In this document: in pieces, positions 11,941 to 22,401 of the stretch | Numbering within the stretch: the stretch's first letter is position 1 | How the letters are laid out: each line of letters opens with the position of its first letter | NCBI GenBank assembly: GCA_930367215.1 | Contig: OV884059.1 | Span: forward strand, 35,579,882 to 35,643,881 | From: Pollenia angustigena | Lineage: Eukaryota > Arthropoda > Insecta > Diptera > Polleniidae | Length of the DNA: 64,000 nt | Reading direction: 5' to 3' | The notes under the pieces: model-generated | Told to the model about the DNA's origin: nothing | What the model saw: only the letters and a program-made list of their open reading frames with translations | The model's database searches: none | Program-made: the position numbers and the translations under genes

Positions 11941-11978
11941 TTTTTACTGGAAAAAAAAATAATTTTTTTATTAAAATT

Positions 11979-12312
11979 TCGGAATTTTTGTTTTTAAAAA
12001 TTCATAAGCTATGCTTCTAATTTTATAGAGTCATATAAAAAACAATATTGCAAACAAAACAAGCTATAAATGATTAAAATCTGTTCACAACTTTTGATTT
12101 TATGTATTCACAAAAGACGAAAAATTTTAATTAATTTAAGAATTTTATTAAACCGCCATATAAATTTTTCGTCTTTTGTGAATACATAAAATCAAAAGTT
12201 GTGTCGTTTATAGCTTGTTTTGTTTGCAATATTGTTTTTTATATGACTCTATAAAATTAGAAGCATAGCTCCATTTTTCAATTTTTTATGAATTTTTAAA
12301 AACAAAAATTCC

Positions 12313-12320
<8 letters not shown>
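11979..12320. repeat. Central hairpin of the foldback element
   Basis: Inner palindrome; for example TTTTATAGAGTCATATAAAA near 12020 is mirrored near 12240. The centre near 12145 forms the loop. The LINE inserted into its right half at CGAAATTTT (12312-12320). Confidence 0.8.
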
Positions 12321-12350
<30 letters not shown>

Positions 12351-12467
12351 ATTTATTTTTATTATTGAATCTTTCTTATCGAAATTTACAATATGTATTC
12401 AAATCTTAATTCTACTTGTTGTTTATTAGTTGTTACCTGTGTAACCACTAACTGCTGTATTCAAATT

Positions 12468-15128
12468 TTAAAAATGTCTTCTAGTTAGGCTCAAAGTATC
12501 GGTTCTTTTTAGCCTCTGGTGACCTTCGAACTGAAGCAAACCCCGAGCGAGGTAGTTAGGGTGAACCATTAGTTTATCGATGTAGCTTATTGAATATTTT
12601 GTAATTTCCTCCTGGATAGTGGGGACGTTGAGATCTCTGTGGATAATATCATTACGTATATACCATGGGGCGCAGACAATTTGTCGTAATATTCTAGACT
12701 GTCTTCTTTGAAGCTTTTGGATGTTAGATGCGCATGCAGTACCCCATAATTGGATGCCATATGTCCATATTGGTTTTATGATGGACTTGTATAGAAGAAC
12801 TTTGTTGTCTAAAGACAAGTTTGAGTTTCTACCGAGAAGCCAATGTAGTTGAGCTGCTTTAAGTTTCATAGCCGTTATTTTCGCTTCGATATGACGAGAC
12901 CAGGTCAAACGTCTATCTATATGAACTCCCAAGTACTTTACATGGTTTTCTACCGGAATAGTGATGTTATTTATTTTTACTGCTGGGCACGTTTGTCTTC
13001 TGAGCGTGAAAGTTAAGTGAGCACATTTAGCCGGGTTAACCTTTATTCTCCATTTTTCTAGCCATGCCTCTAGTTCATTGATGTGGGACTGCAGATTTTG
13101 CGATGCGACTTTTGGGTCATGGTTAACGCTAATAAATGCTGTGTCGTCTGCAAATGTAGAGGTATGCGTGCTCAGGTTTGTTGGCATATCCGCTGTGTAT
13201 ATTATATATAGAAGCGGTCCTAATATGCTGCCTTGGGGAACACCAGCAGTAATTTTCTTGAGGGGGGAGTATTTATCTTGCGACCTTACTATGAATGTTC
13301 TGCCTGTTAGATAGCTCTCCAGAAGCTTGTGAGTGTTTTGAGGAAGCATTCGTGTTATTTTGATGAGTAGCCCATCATGCCAAACTTTGTCAAATGCTTG
13401 GGAAATGTCTATAAACAGGGCTGAGCAGTATTGCTTTTTCTCAAACGCCGATCTAATAAGGGTGACAATTCTATGCACTTGCTCTATTGTACCATGTTTC
13501 GCTCTGAATCCGAACTGGTGATCCGGGATGATGTCGTGTTCATTTAGATGAGGAGTTATACTTAAAATGAATATTTTTTCGAAAAGCTTTGATAGGATTG
13601 ATAATAAGCTTATCGGTCTGTACGACGCAACCTGGCTAGCATCTTTTCCTGGCTTGGGAATCATAACAATTATAGACTTCTTCCATGAGGATGGGAAGTA
13701 TCCGACTCTTAATATAGCGTTAAAAATGAACAGCAAGATTCTGGAAGCAGACGAAGGTAAGTTTCTTATCATTGACCCTGTGATACGGTCAAGTCCGGGA
13801 GATTTTCTAATATTCACTTTTTCTATTGCAGATTTTACTTGAGTAATGTTAAATTTTAATGGATGGTTAACCTTATCAGGAATGGTTGGACGACAGGAAC
13901 AAGTATGTGTATCATGTGGCGTGAAAACTTTCTCAAGATGGCCCGCGAAAGCGTTTAATTTTTCATCTGTGTTTTTCGCCCAAGTGCGGTTTTCCAGTCT
14001 TAATGGAGATTCTTGGGTTATAGGGCATTTCATATGCCGTACAGCCTTCCATAAGCTATAATTGGAGTTTTTTGTGGCATCTAGGCTGTTTAGATAGCCT
14101 TCTATTGCAGACTCGTGGTTCTGTCTCAATTTGTTGCGAAGAGTTGTCAGGCATAATTGTAGTTGGGCCTTAGTGGTTGGGGAACGACTGTTTTGCCATT
14201 GTCTTCTTAACTTCCTTTTTTCTCTGATAAGGGTCTCTATATCCGTCGATGTATTGTAAGGAGCACGTTTAATTGTCCGCTTGATTGGGGTTGCATTTCT
14301 TGCTGCAGCATCCAAGACTTCTGTAAATCGGTCGACAGCTATTTGGATGTCAGATGAATTTTTAAGGGGAATGCACTGTGATAGGTGAGAGCTCACATAC
14401 ATTTTATACTTTAACCAATTTGTGTTTCTGTTTGGATAGGAAAACCAGTTTGCAGCTGCGGCGTCAGAGTTACATTTTAAAATGAGGATTGAAGGTGAAT
14501 GATCAGACGAAAGATCATAGGAGGAACTAACTAGTACCTGATCGCGCTTGATGTTTTTGATTACAGCAAAGTCAATAAGGTCTGGTAGCTTGTTGAAGTC
14601 GGTTGGCCAATAGGTAGGCTCACCACTCGATACCACATCAAAGTTATTTGCAGTTACGGTATTATATAGCTGATTACCTCTAGGACTAATAAGTCTGGAG
14701 CCCCAATATGTATGTTTAGCGTTGTAGTCGCCAGCAGCAATGAATTTCTGGCCCAATGTGGAGAAGAAGTTGAGAAATTTATCGTGTAGAATTTTGTGCC
14801 TCGGGGGACAATAAACGGATGTTAACGTTAGTTTGAAATCAGTCAGATTTATAGATGTGGCCTGGATACAATCTTCTTCGAACTCTGGCAATGGTAAGTG
14901 TCTGATGTGTTTGTGCACAATTATGGCTGTGCCACCACAAGCTCGTCCGCTGGGATGTTTTGTGTCATACGTAAGGTAACCATTTACCCTAAAGCAGTTT
15001 TTATGAGTAAAGTGTGTTTCAGAGACAAGAAGTACGTCGATTTCATGCCTATGAAGAAAGTTTGCAACTTCGTGTTTATGTTGGGATAACCCGTTTGCAT
15101 TCCAGAAACATATTTTTAACTGGTTCAT
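12468..15128 (-). CDS. LINE ORF2: endonuclease and reverse transcriptase
   Basis: 886 residues. N-terminal APE-type endonuclease about residues 1-215: FWNANGL near 8-14, SETHF 36-40, GDYNAKH 133-139 and SSDHSP 207-212, the usual metal-binding and catalytic sites. The reverse transcriptase spans about 475-760, with RPISLLS (504-510), LFIDISQAFDKVW (571-583), AGVPQGSILGPLLY (628-641) and the active site FADD (659-662). No RNase H domain is seen, as in the Jockey clade. It nicks target DNA and copies the element RNA from the nick. The start ATG overlaps the ORF1 stop (ATGA at 15125-15128), suggesting termination-reinitiation. Length is normal and no stops interrupt it. Confidence 0.97.
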   Translation of the reverse strand: MNQLKICFWNANGLSQHKHEVANFLHRHEIDVLLVSETHFTHKNCFRVNGYLTYDTKHPSGRACGGTAIIVHKHIRHLPLPEFEEDCIQATSINLTDFKLTLTSVYCPPRHKILHDKFLNFFSTLGQKFIAAGDYNAKHTYWGSRLISPRGNQLYNTVTANNFDVVSSGEPTYWPTDFNKLPDLIDFAVIKNIKRDQVLVSSSYDLSSDHSPSILILKCNSDAAAANWFSYPNRNTNWLKYKMYVSSHLSQCIPLKNSSDIQIAVDRFTEVLDAAARNATPIKRTIKRAPYNTSTDIETLIREKRKLRRQWQNSRSPTTKAQLQLCLTTLRNKLRQNHESAIEGYLNSLDATKNSNYSLWKAVRHMKCPITQESPLRLENRTWAKNTDEKLNAFAGHLEKVFTPHDTHTCSCRPTIPDKVNHPLKFNITQVKSAIEKVNIRKSPGLDRITGSMIRNLPSSASRILLFIFNAILRVGYFPSSWKKSIIVMIPKPGKDASQVASYRPISLLSILSKLFEKIFILSITPHLNEHDIIPDHQFGFRAKHGTIEQVHRIVTLIRSAFEKKQYCSALFIDISQAFDKVWHDGLLIKITRMLPQNTHKLLESYLTGRTFIVRSQDKYSPLKKITAGVPQGSILGPLLYIIYTADMPTNLSTHTSTFADDTAFISVNHDPKVASQNLQSHINELEAWLEKWRIKVNPAKCAHLTFTLRRQTCPAVKINNITIPVENHVKYLGVHIDRRLTWSRHIEAKITAMKLKAAQLHWLLGRNSNLSLDNKVLLYKSIIKPIWTYGIQLWGTACASNIQKLQRRQSRILRQIVCAPWYIRNDIIHRDLNVPTIQEEITKYSISYIDKLMVHPNYLARGLLQFEGHQRLKRTDTLSLTRRHF

Positions 15129-16684
15129 TTTTTGTTGAGTAGAACTTGCAGGAGCATGTTCTGGTTTCGCATCATTTCCTGAAACATGCTCTGCATAGTG
15201 GCCATGAAGTTATTCATAGTTTGAATTAAATTTTCAATTGAGGTAGGCATTTGTAGACCTTCCCTAGGAACATTAGCGTATGGAGGTTGCTTTGCGTTGG
15301 AAGTACTCGGGGGATTTTTCGCATTAGGGTTTCCTTTTAGGACTTGGGCATATGATTGGTTTTGTTTGTTTGTTTGTGTAGTACTAGCAATAGAGCCAGC
15401 GGCTTGGCTGGGCGCATGTGATGGACCATATTGGGAGTGAGTATATTTTTGAACTAAAGCTGGTTTTTTTAAATGCAAGAAGACTTTACAACCCCTATAG
15501 TTTGCCGTGTGATTTTCGCCACAGTTGCTGCATTTCTTGACATTTGGGTCAACTTTAGAACGATTACATTCGGCGGTTTTATGAGCGTCGCCACAAACCA
15601 CACATACGTGAGGCAATTTACAATATGATTTTGTATGCCCATATTCCTGACAGTTTGTGCATTGGGAGGGACCCTTTCGTTTTATTGGCTCCTCAACAGT
15701 TATTCTTCTGTTGAGTAGGTAGCGCAAGTTGTATATGGGATGAACTGAATTCTTGGTTTTGAGAACCGATGAATCAAACGATATCTCAATGCGGTGCAGT
15801 GGTTGGGGAACTTTGTTCCTGTTCAAAATGTTATGAACCGATTTTACCTCGTACCCCTCTTGCTCTACGGCAGATTTTATTTCATCTGTAGGAACGGAAC
15901 TATCTATGCCTTTTATGACAATAATCAATCCCTTAGCACTTTTTAATTGGTATGTATAGTAGCTTTTATTTTCTGCGTCCAGGTGTCTTGATATAATACG
16001 AAAGTTCGTTTCTGTACTGGCTTGAATTTTGGTCTCTTGAATTTGTCCGCGTCGTATAGAAACGACGTAGAAATTGTTCTTACCTACAAGTTGAGTCAAC
16101 ATGTTGACTATGCTATTTGATGTTTGCTCCCGCAGATAGATAGGTGGCGGTTTAACTTCTTTAGTGGCTGTCCCATTAGCTAATTCTGCTTCTTCATCGT
16201 CAGGTATGGATAGTACAGAGAATCTGTTACCATTTGTTGGCAAAGAGACTACGTTAGAGCCTTTGTATTGTTTGGCCACGCGTTCCTGTTGGGTGGACCT
16301 AGGGCTAGCCTTTCTCTTAGTTATTGTTATATATCTGTCCATGCCTGTTTGCACTTTAGTACTTTTTGGTACAGCTCCTGTATTTGTTAATGCAAATCGT
16401 GATGTTCCAGGTTTTTCGTTATTATTCCTCTGGTCAGACGGCTTCACACTTTGAACCACATTTACGGTCGGATCAACACACTTGCTCAGGTTGGGCACAC
16501 TTGAACTTAGATTTCTGTATGGAAAACCAGTTGCGCTGGCAATTTTTGCACTTAAAAGATGTTTGTTTAATTCAGGGTATCGAATGTTTTCATTGCTCAC
16601 GCTCGGGGAGCTTACCACAATATACGCATTTCTGCTATTTGTGCTGGGCCTACTCTCCTTATTGGGAGTATTTGTGAGGCTCAT
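15125..16684 (-). CDS. LINE ORF1: gag-like nucleic-acid-binding protein
   Basis: 519 residues from ATG at 16682-16684. The N-terminal third is low-complexity and polar. A folded middle part at about 180-335 fits the PRE_C2HC/RRM-like region of Jockey gags. It is followed by three zinc knuckles at about 342-355 (CTNCQEYGHTKSYC), 361-373 and 385-399. The C-terminus is Gln/Asn-rich and ends in a Met-rich helix. It is expected to coat element RNA and form the RNP with ORF2. The stop codon TGA overlaps the ORF2 start. Confidence 0.93.
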   Translation of the reverse strand: MSLTNTPNKESRPSTNSRNAYIVVSSPSVSNENIRYPELNKHLLSAKIASATGFPYRNLSSSVPNLSKCVDPTVNVVQSVKPSDQRNNNEKPGTSRFALTNTGAVPKSTKVQTGMDRYITITKRKASPRSTQQERVAKQYKGSNVVSLPTNGNRFSVLSIPDDEEAELANGTATKEVKPPPIYLREQTSNSIVNMLTQLVGKNNFYVVSIRRGQIQETKIQASTETNFRIISRHLDAENKSYYTYQLKSAKGLIIVIKGIDSSVPTDEIKSAVEQEGYEVKSVHNILNRNKVPQPLHRIEISFDSSVLKTKNSVHPIYNLRYLLNRRITVEEPIKRKGPSQCTNCQEYGHTKSYCKLPHVCVVCGDAHKTAECNRSKVDPNVKKCSNCGENHTANYRGCKVFLHLKKPALVQKYTHSQYGPSHAPSQAAGSIASTTQTNKQNQSYAQVLKGNPNAKNPPSTSNAKQPPYANVPREGLQMPTSIENLIQTMNNFMATMQSMFQEMMRNQNMLLQVLLNKK

Positions 16685-16849
16685 TCACAAATCTCTTCGG
16701 GCACACTAGTTATTGTTCTTTTTTTTTTTTTCACCTATTACAAATATTTTTTTTTTTTCACCTACGGTAAATATTTTTTCACTTTTTTTTTTTTTTTTTA
16801 TTATATTATTTTTTTTTTTTTTTTTGTATTTTTGTTACTCACTGATACA
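16685..16849 (-). other. LINE 5' UTR with A-rich tracts
   Basis: Between the promoter end and ORF1 the sense strand carries several long A runs separated by short GC-containing spacers (seen as T runs on the plus strand at 16719-16825). Apparent plus-strand coding here is poly-Phe and not credible. Confidence 0.7.
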
Positions 16850-16883
16850 CGTCCGTACTCGTCAAGAGCTAGTTCGCAACTGG
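16850..16883 (-). promoter_or_regulatory. Internal Inr + DPE promoter of the LINE
   Basis: The 5' terminus reads CCAGTTGCG. Taking A at 16881 as +1 gives an initiator-like CCAGTT (consensus TCAKTY). Counting from it, +28 to +32 is GGACG (16854-16850), which fits the downstream promoter element consensus RGWYV at its exact expected place. Jockey-type LINEs are known to use such internal promoters. Spacing was counted by hand. Confidence 0.6.
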
Positions 16884-17759
16884 CGAAATTTTAATAAAAA
16901 AATAATTTTTTTTCCAGAAAAAAAAAATTATGTTTCTAAAACGACTGCGCATATAAGAAAAACGTTTTACCTTTCTTAAAGTAAATTTTATTGCGGAATT
17001 TCGGTTTTTTTAGTTTTTCAATAAGCTAAAGCGTTTTTGAGTTACGCGAACATATGTTGTGCAACCTCCCTAATTTTCGAAATAACGGTATATCTCGAAA
17101 ACCAAAGCCAATATGAAGAAAAAAGTTGTAACTTTCTTAAAGTAAATTTTATTGCCGAATTTCGGTTTTTTTAGTTTTTCAATAAGCTAAAGCGTTTTTG
17201 AGTTGCGCGAACATATGTTGTGCAACATCCTTAATTTTCGAAATAACGGTATATCTCGAAAACTAAAGCTAACCTAAAAAACGGCTAGCACCACTGGATT
17301 CAGCGACCCCGAATTAGTTAAAAATCTGTCGTTCGTATCATACTAAATTATTAAACTGCAAATACTTTAATCTATCTATACAATATATAATTTCTTAGTA
17401 TGTCAGGATGTTTGCATGTATGTCCTATTCTTTCCGCAACTTTCTGAAGCCATCTGATGACATAGGAAGCTGAAATTTGGCACACTTGCAGTACTTTCTC
17501 TGCGGAAGATCGTAGCGTAGTCATATTTTTGATTTTCGGCTTTTCAACTAGTATAACTATAAAGATCTGATAGAAAAGATGTTTTTTTTATAAAATGGGG
17601 AACTTTGGGCCCCACCCGGCACGGCTAGGCACCGTCGGATTGACCTGAAAAATTAGGTCAGGATTTCTTACACCAAACCTCATATTTTAAGCAGCGCAAA
17701 CAATTAAATTAAAAAAAAAAAAAAAATCCCATACAAGATGCGACCAGTCTAATACTCAT

Positions 17760-18125
17760 ATATATTTTTTTTAAGAAGTTTAATATTTTCATATTAAAAA
17801 TATGACAATAAAACAGCCTTTTACATTTTACATAGTTAAAAAAGAAAAAAACTTAAATAAAAGTTAAACAAATTTCTACATAAATACATACCCCTATATT
17901 CATGAAAAATATTTTGGGTTTATGACAGGTTTATTAAACAAATTTTCATAAAAAATTCGTTTTATAATGAATATAATGGATAGTATTTATGTTTGCATTC
18001 ATTTGTACAAGATGATTTATTTTCGTAAATTAATTTAAAAAATTCTGTTTAACACTTTTTAAAAAGTGATCAAAAATTTATTATAATTATTCCAAATTAA
18101 TAAATTAATATTTTCATCATTGTTG
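17760..18125. other. AT-rich spacer
   Basis: No gene. A phrase near 17889-17920 (CCCCTATATTCATG followed by AAAAATATTTTGGG) recurs in similar form near 27745, so it belongs to a dispersed repeat. Confidence 0.4.
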
Positions 18126-18469
18126 TTATCGCAGAAAAAATTTAAAAAAGCACCAAAAATGGTGCGAAACGCACCGAGTTGACAACTCTGAAACAATCGA
18201 TGTTACAGCTAGTTCAGATAAACTTGCGATAAAAATTGGAGAAGAGAGTAATTTTTCGTGCTTCGCTCTCAAAATTTTGTATGGCGAAGCAGTTGCTTCG
18301 TTCATGATTGGGATGTGAAGCATGAATAGAGAGCAAAGCACGTACCGTGGAAACATGGCATTACGATAAACACCAATAATTTGTGGCAAATTGATCAAAA
18401 GCAAAAGTCTAGTTTGTAGCGATTGAAGGAATGAAAAATTTAGAACGCTACTACTAATTTTTATCAAAA

Positions 18470-19612
18470 TAACTATTTTTTTCCGGAATAGTTCAAGTTT
18501 TATATCTTCGATTTCTATCAATCTTTTATTTTTTTCTATTTTATTCTCAACTTCTTTTGCACGAAGTTTTTCAAGAACTGCATTGTGTCGGACCAACTCG
18601 TTTAATTTTTTAGACTTTAAGTCGTTATTTTTTTTTAAGGAACGATACACTCTTTTCATCGCAGCTTCCATTTCCTTGTTGCGAGTTTGGACCGACTCAG
18701 AAATTTGTACGATCGTAGAGCATAAATTCTCCTGAGATTTTAACTCTTTTGCAATAAGTTCACTGGTTGTTTATTTTTCCTGTGGCCCAATTCTTCGTTT
18801 TTTAGCAACCACCTTCTTTCACTGGACTCTTCTCTTATTGTGGTCACTAGTCGCGGTGGAGTTAAAATTTTGGAACTAGTGGGTGAATCAGAACATATTT
18901 TTTTGACTTCATGGGAAGATGTCATTGCTTCCTTTTGTTCACCTTCATAAAAATCATTTGGTAAACCAAAACAGAAGGAATTTTCTAAACCCTCTACCGA
19001 CTCTTTCATTCCTATGAGGTCAAAAACACTCGTTAGCTGACAAGCTTTTGGTTAGGTTTGGTCCACCTCCAGTGTGTCCAGGTGTCCCAAAATTGGCACA
19101 GTGGTCACTTTAAAAAAAAAAATTTTTTTTTGATGTAATAGAAATGTCTGAACTTTTAATTTATCGATTATGCAAACATATATTGAATAATGTCAAAAAC
19201 TTTGTCATAAGCCGCAAATAATGAAGTGTTCCCAAATTGGCACAGCAAGCGTAAATGGGTTAAATTGACCGCAGCTTTTGACCGAACATACCTTTTTTGG
19301 TCTATCCATACCTATAACAAATTACATATACATAAGTACGTATGTATAAAAATATACAATATTATACAAAAATACCTTTTTCCATTCATTGATACTTTTT
19401 AAAGGAGGACCAGCACTATTTAATTCCTCTACAATAGAAGTCCAAAATTGTTTAACCACATCTTTGGAAACCTTAACAAAACCACATGCAATGGGTCTGT
19501 TATTTTGCATCCTATTTAAAAGAATGTCGCTTTGCACTTTATTTATTGATTTTGATCTAAAATTAGTTAAAATAATCTAAATATTCAGTAAAAAGTAAAA
19601 AATTACTTACAT
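18470..19612 (-). pseudogene. Zeste-like Myb/SANT gene relic (Harbinger partner)
   Basis: Same gene family and exon structure as the intact copy at 52500-53403. Exon 1 ends AT|GTAAGT (19611-19612). Exon 2 is 19376-19556, 181 bp as in the other copy; its first base is A rather than G, so the split start codon reads ATA. Exon 2 encodes the Myb/SANT-like fold with IACGFVKV, FWTSIVEELN and SINEWKK. Exon 3 begins at 19311 (VWIDQKRYVR). It is interrupted by an insertion of about 180 bp at 19080-19256, then resumes with GGGP and DLIGMKESVEG and ends in a charged coiled coil (about 18480-18671). Frameshifts and the lost start make it non-functional. Confidence 0.8.
19070..19260. repeat. Small insertion with direct repeats in Myb/SANT relic
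   Basis: A phrase near 19082 (GTGTCCCAAAATTGGCACAG) recurs in the same orientation near 19223 (GTGTTCCCAAATTGGCACAG). The block separates two parts of exon 3 that are contiguous in the related gene at 52.5-53.1 kb. Confidence 0.55.
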
Positions 19613-19619
19613 TTTTTAT

Positions 19620-19858
19620 CCAATTCGCATAAAAAAAACAAAGTGAACAAACAAACACGAAAAAGGGAAGAAACAGCTTTAAAAAAACCGTTCACGATCA
19701 TGGGAAATTTTTTTAAATGTGAATATTCTCGTGTTGTTATTCCCCACTGAATTACATATAAATAAATGGGAAAACATTTTAAGGGAAAAGTTATTCACGA
19801 TTGCAATTATAGAAAAAGGGAAAATAGTTTATGGGAATAATTATTCCCGATAGGGGTG
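19620..19858. mobile_element. Terminal region of the Myb/SANT-bearing element
   Basis: The stretch ends TTCCCGATAGGGGTG, matching the tip CACCCCTATCGTGAA of the 660-bp element at 53734-54393. It lies just upstream of the Myb/SANT start exon, as expected for an element end. The opposite end near 17.9 kb is not certain. Confidence 0.45.
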
Positions 19859-20035
19859 ATTATTTGTTGGAATAGTTTGTTGAAATTTTTATTCAAAACT
19901 AAAATTATTATAAACGTCATAAACAATTTAATACAAATTGTGGCTGAAGTAGAAGTTGACTCATCTTTTTAAAAGAACTTTAGTTAAATTTTTGTTTGAA
20001 AAATTAAAGGAAAATATATGAAATGCTTTGAAATA

Positions 20036-20506
20036 AAGCCTGGTACTCTCTTCAACATTTCACGTGAAATGCTGTCAAAACGCATATGAAAAAAACCTGT
20101 GCGGAATATCTATGAAATAATTTCGATAGAGTTGTACTCTGTTCATTTTGTGAAAAAGTTCCGAAATGTTTCTGGCAACATTTTTTACAACTGCGAAATA
20201 AACTAAGCTGCACTTATTTCACGTGGAATTTTAAGCAAAATAAAAAAAGGATGAACTGATTATTTCATAAGAAATAAAAAATTAATATAACAACCGGTAA
20301 CAGTTTTTTATCCATATTTTTAATTTAAAAAAATACATGTGAGGTTTGTTTACATACGCAAAACAATGTCGCATACTTTGCAGGAATCAAATCGGCAAAT
20401 TGTACAAACTCGCATGATAGGTAACATCGATACATGCAAAAATTTTCGTGTGAAATAGTAAATGTTGCTCAACATTTTTCACAAATTTGAACAGAGTACT
20501 AGGCTT
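20036..20506. mobile_element. MITE-like inverted-repeat element, ~470 bp
   Basis: AAGCCTGGTACTCT at the left is mirrored by AGAGTACTAGGCTT at the right, followed inward by related CAACATTT(C)AC phrases. A further TACTCTGTTC copy lies near 20135. No coding region; target duplication unclear. Confidence 0.6.
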
Positions 20507-20815
20507 AGGATAAAAGAAAAAACGAAATCATTGGTCTGATTGTGAACACAGCTTCAAAGTCAATTTATTAATTTAATACTTTAAAAATACTTTTGGTTCT
20601 CCTGTAAAATTTTCTAAATGTTAGATGGGGCGTTTTGCACTTTAGGTAACGATATGTATGTATGTTGCAAAAAGAATCAAGTTCTCATTCCGGCTTTATT
20701 TCTGTGGCATTTTGACAAAACATCTTAAGTCAAATTTAAAAAAATAAGGAGAGAAGAGTATGTTTTTCGAAAGAACCCGGTATTCCAAGAACTAATATGA
20801 CATTTTACTTTAGGT

Positions 20816-21585
20816 TTCACACTGCTCACCACATACATAGATGCATTTAAAGAGAAAAGAAGTATTTTAGAAGAATCAGGGTTCGAAATGGTTTCTCAGT
20901 TCCCATTAGATAGCATGCATTTAGTTGCCTAGGTGCTAAAATTAGAAGAAATAAGCAACTCGAATCCAACTGAATTTAGACAGTTTCTTTTATATACAGG
21001 AATATTTATACTAAAAGATTGCATTAGTAGCGATCAGTACTATCACTTTTATTATGACACAGTGGTATAAGACTGTTATCTGCAGGATTTACTTATATGA
21101 AAGAGGCAGGTGTTGCTCAAATAGCAATCGAAGAATTTGTTAAAATCTTTGGTATGTTATATGGTGATGAATTAGTCAGTTTTAATATCCATGGTTGCAA
21201 ACAGTTTGGGCCATTAGACTCGTTTTCTGCGAATAAATTTGAAAATTATATGCAATATATAAAAAAATTGTGAGAAAACCCAACTAAATTTTGCAACAAA
21301 TTGAAGAAGGGCAGAGGCTAGAACCAGCTTCTTCGAATGTTTGCAAAATAGGTAGCTTTATAATAAGCTTTAAGAAAGAAAAGGACAGTTTCTTTTATAG
21401 CAAATTGTCAGGTCCAATAAAGGTTGTAGGGAGAGAAAGCACATGCGAAACCGAATCATTTTTATGTAAAGTCTTTCGGAAAACTGAAAATTATTTTGAG
21501 CAACCCTTTCTCTCCTTTGATCTAGGAATAGTTGTAGCAAGCGATTTAGGTGCAGAAACAGAAGTTGTCAAAGGGAAGACATAGA
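20816..21585 (+). pseudogene. EnSpm/CACTA-like transposase relic, C-terminal half
   Basis: Degenerate frame with motifs of a common insect transposase-domain family: FPLDSMHLV near 20910, FRQFLLYTGIF then LKDCISSDQYYHF near 20970-21050, YMKEAGVAQIAIEEF and FGMLYGDELVSFNIHG near 21090-21190, QFGPLDSFSANKFENYMQ near 21200-21260, and a C-terminal segment at 21291-21584. Several stops and frameshifts are present. I assign it to EnSpm/CACTA-like elements from memory of these motifs; the exact superfamily is less sure than the fact that it is a transposase. Confidence 0.65.
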
Positions 21586-21722
21586 TTTTAAATATTTTTG
21601 TCTCCGCCATGATAACAAGTTTCTGTTAATACCTATTTTGCATCATATTTTTCATGAGTTTTCTCACTTACTTTTATATATTACATATATATATATTTAT
21701 GTTCTACTAAATGCAGTTACTT

Positions 21723-21978
21723 AGTCCCCATTTACACTAGGGACATTTCTTGCTGGACAGACGAAGTTTGAAGGCGAGGGGTCGAAAAGGTAGAGTGTGT
21801 AGTACATGAGTATCTGTACTGGACATTTTTTCATTTCCTTTTCTTACTTTTCGTAGTTTACATACAAGTATTAATTTCTGTCTGACTTCTAATGTTTCAT
21901 ATGTAAACGCTTCAGGTAAGATTAAAAGAGAATTCAAAAAATGTCCGGCAAGAAATGTCCCTAGTGTAAATTGGGACT
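21723..21978. mobile_element. MITE, 256 bp
   Basis: Ends AGTCCCCATTTACACTAGGG and the near-perfect complement; the inverted match extends about 37 bp. It is flanked by TACTT on both sides (21718-21722 and 21979-21983). No coding capacity. Confidence 0.75.
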
Positions 21979-22270
21979 TACTTATTCATCACCAAAGAAT
22001 GTTACTAAATCTCAAAGTGCTTATTTATCTCTTTTTAAGAACAAAAAATCCTGTGTATAATCCAAACTGTCTAAATTCAGTAGGGACATAATTAGCAACA
22101 AATTAAAAGTTTAAGCAATTTTTTATGCATGGTATATAATAGAAGCGCCGCAGATCGAAAATGTTTATAGATTAAAAAAAATTAATAGAAACAATAACAG
22201 TTATAACCCAACGGATGAAGTTATAGTTGTTAAATTACATTCTCCATTTGAAAAAAATTTTCTTTAAAAA

Positions 22271-22401
22271 TCAATATCCAAGTTCCGTCGAGATAATAAA
22301 ACTAATCTATGTTTACGTCATGCTGGTTTCGAAAGTAATGAACCTATTTATGTCAATGAAAATTTAACACCTCATAACCACAGAATATTTAAAGAAACAT
22401 T
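22271..22401 (+). pseudogene. LINE ORF1 fragment
   Basis: About 43 codons read openly with a phrase typical of ORF1 proteins of insect non-LTR elements (IYVNENLTPHNHRIFKE). No neighbouring reverse transcriptase. A short remnant only. Confidence 0.5.

Larger units (their letters stand above)
12321..16883 (-). mobile_element. Full-length Jockey-clade LINE
   Basis: Non-LTR retrotransposon on the minus strand. The 5' end is at 16883 and the poly(A) tail is seen as a T run at 12321-12346. A 9-bp target duplication, CGAAATTTT, flanks it (12312-12320 and 16884-16892). It has a 5' UTR with long A-rich tracts, ORF1 (gag-like), ORF2 (endonuclease-reverse transcriptase) and a short 3' UTR. Both ORFs are open, so this copy could be competent. 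It sits inside the palindromic DNA element. Confidence 0.95.
11042..17751. mobile_element. Giant foldback element with 8-bp target duplication
   Basis: Ends TAGACTGGTCGCA and its exact complement, flanked by ATACTCAT on both sides (11034-11041 and 17752-17759). An 8-bp duplication fits hAT-like transposition. The element is a near-palindrome: the left arm runs from 11042 to about 12125, and the right arm is 12165-12320 plus 16884-17751 once the inserted LINE is discounted. Arms are thus about 1 kb each with a small AT-rich loop near 12125-12165. No transposase is encoded by the palindrome itself. Superfamily assignment rests only on the duplication length and short ends. Confidence 0.85.

Noticed and set aside
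12468..16709. Plus-strand open frames within the LINE
   Set aside because: All lie antisense to ORF1 or ORF2, which have full domain support.
16713..16979. Plus-strand open frame of 88 codons
   Set aside because: It is almost entirely poly-Phe from T runs, the antisense of the LINE 5' UTR A tracts.
18126..18470. Extension of the Myb/SANT relic frame to 18126
   Set aside because: The coiled-coil part ends by about 18470; the remaining open codons have different composition and look like unrelated repeat sequence.
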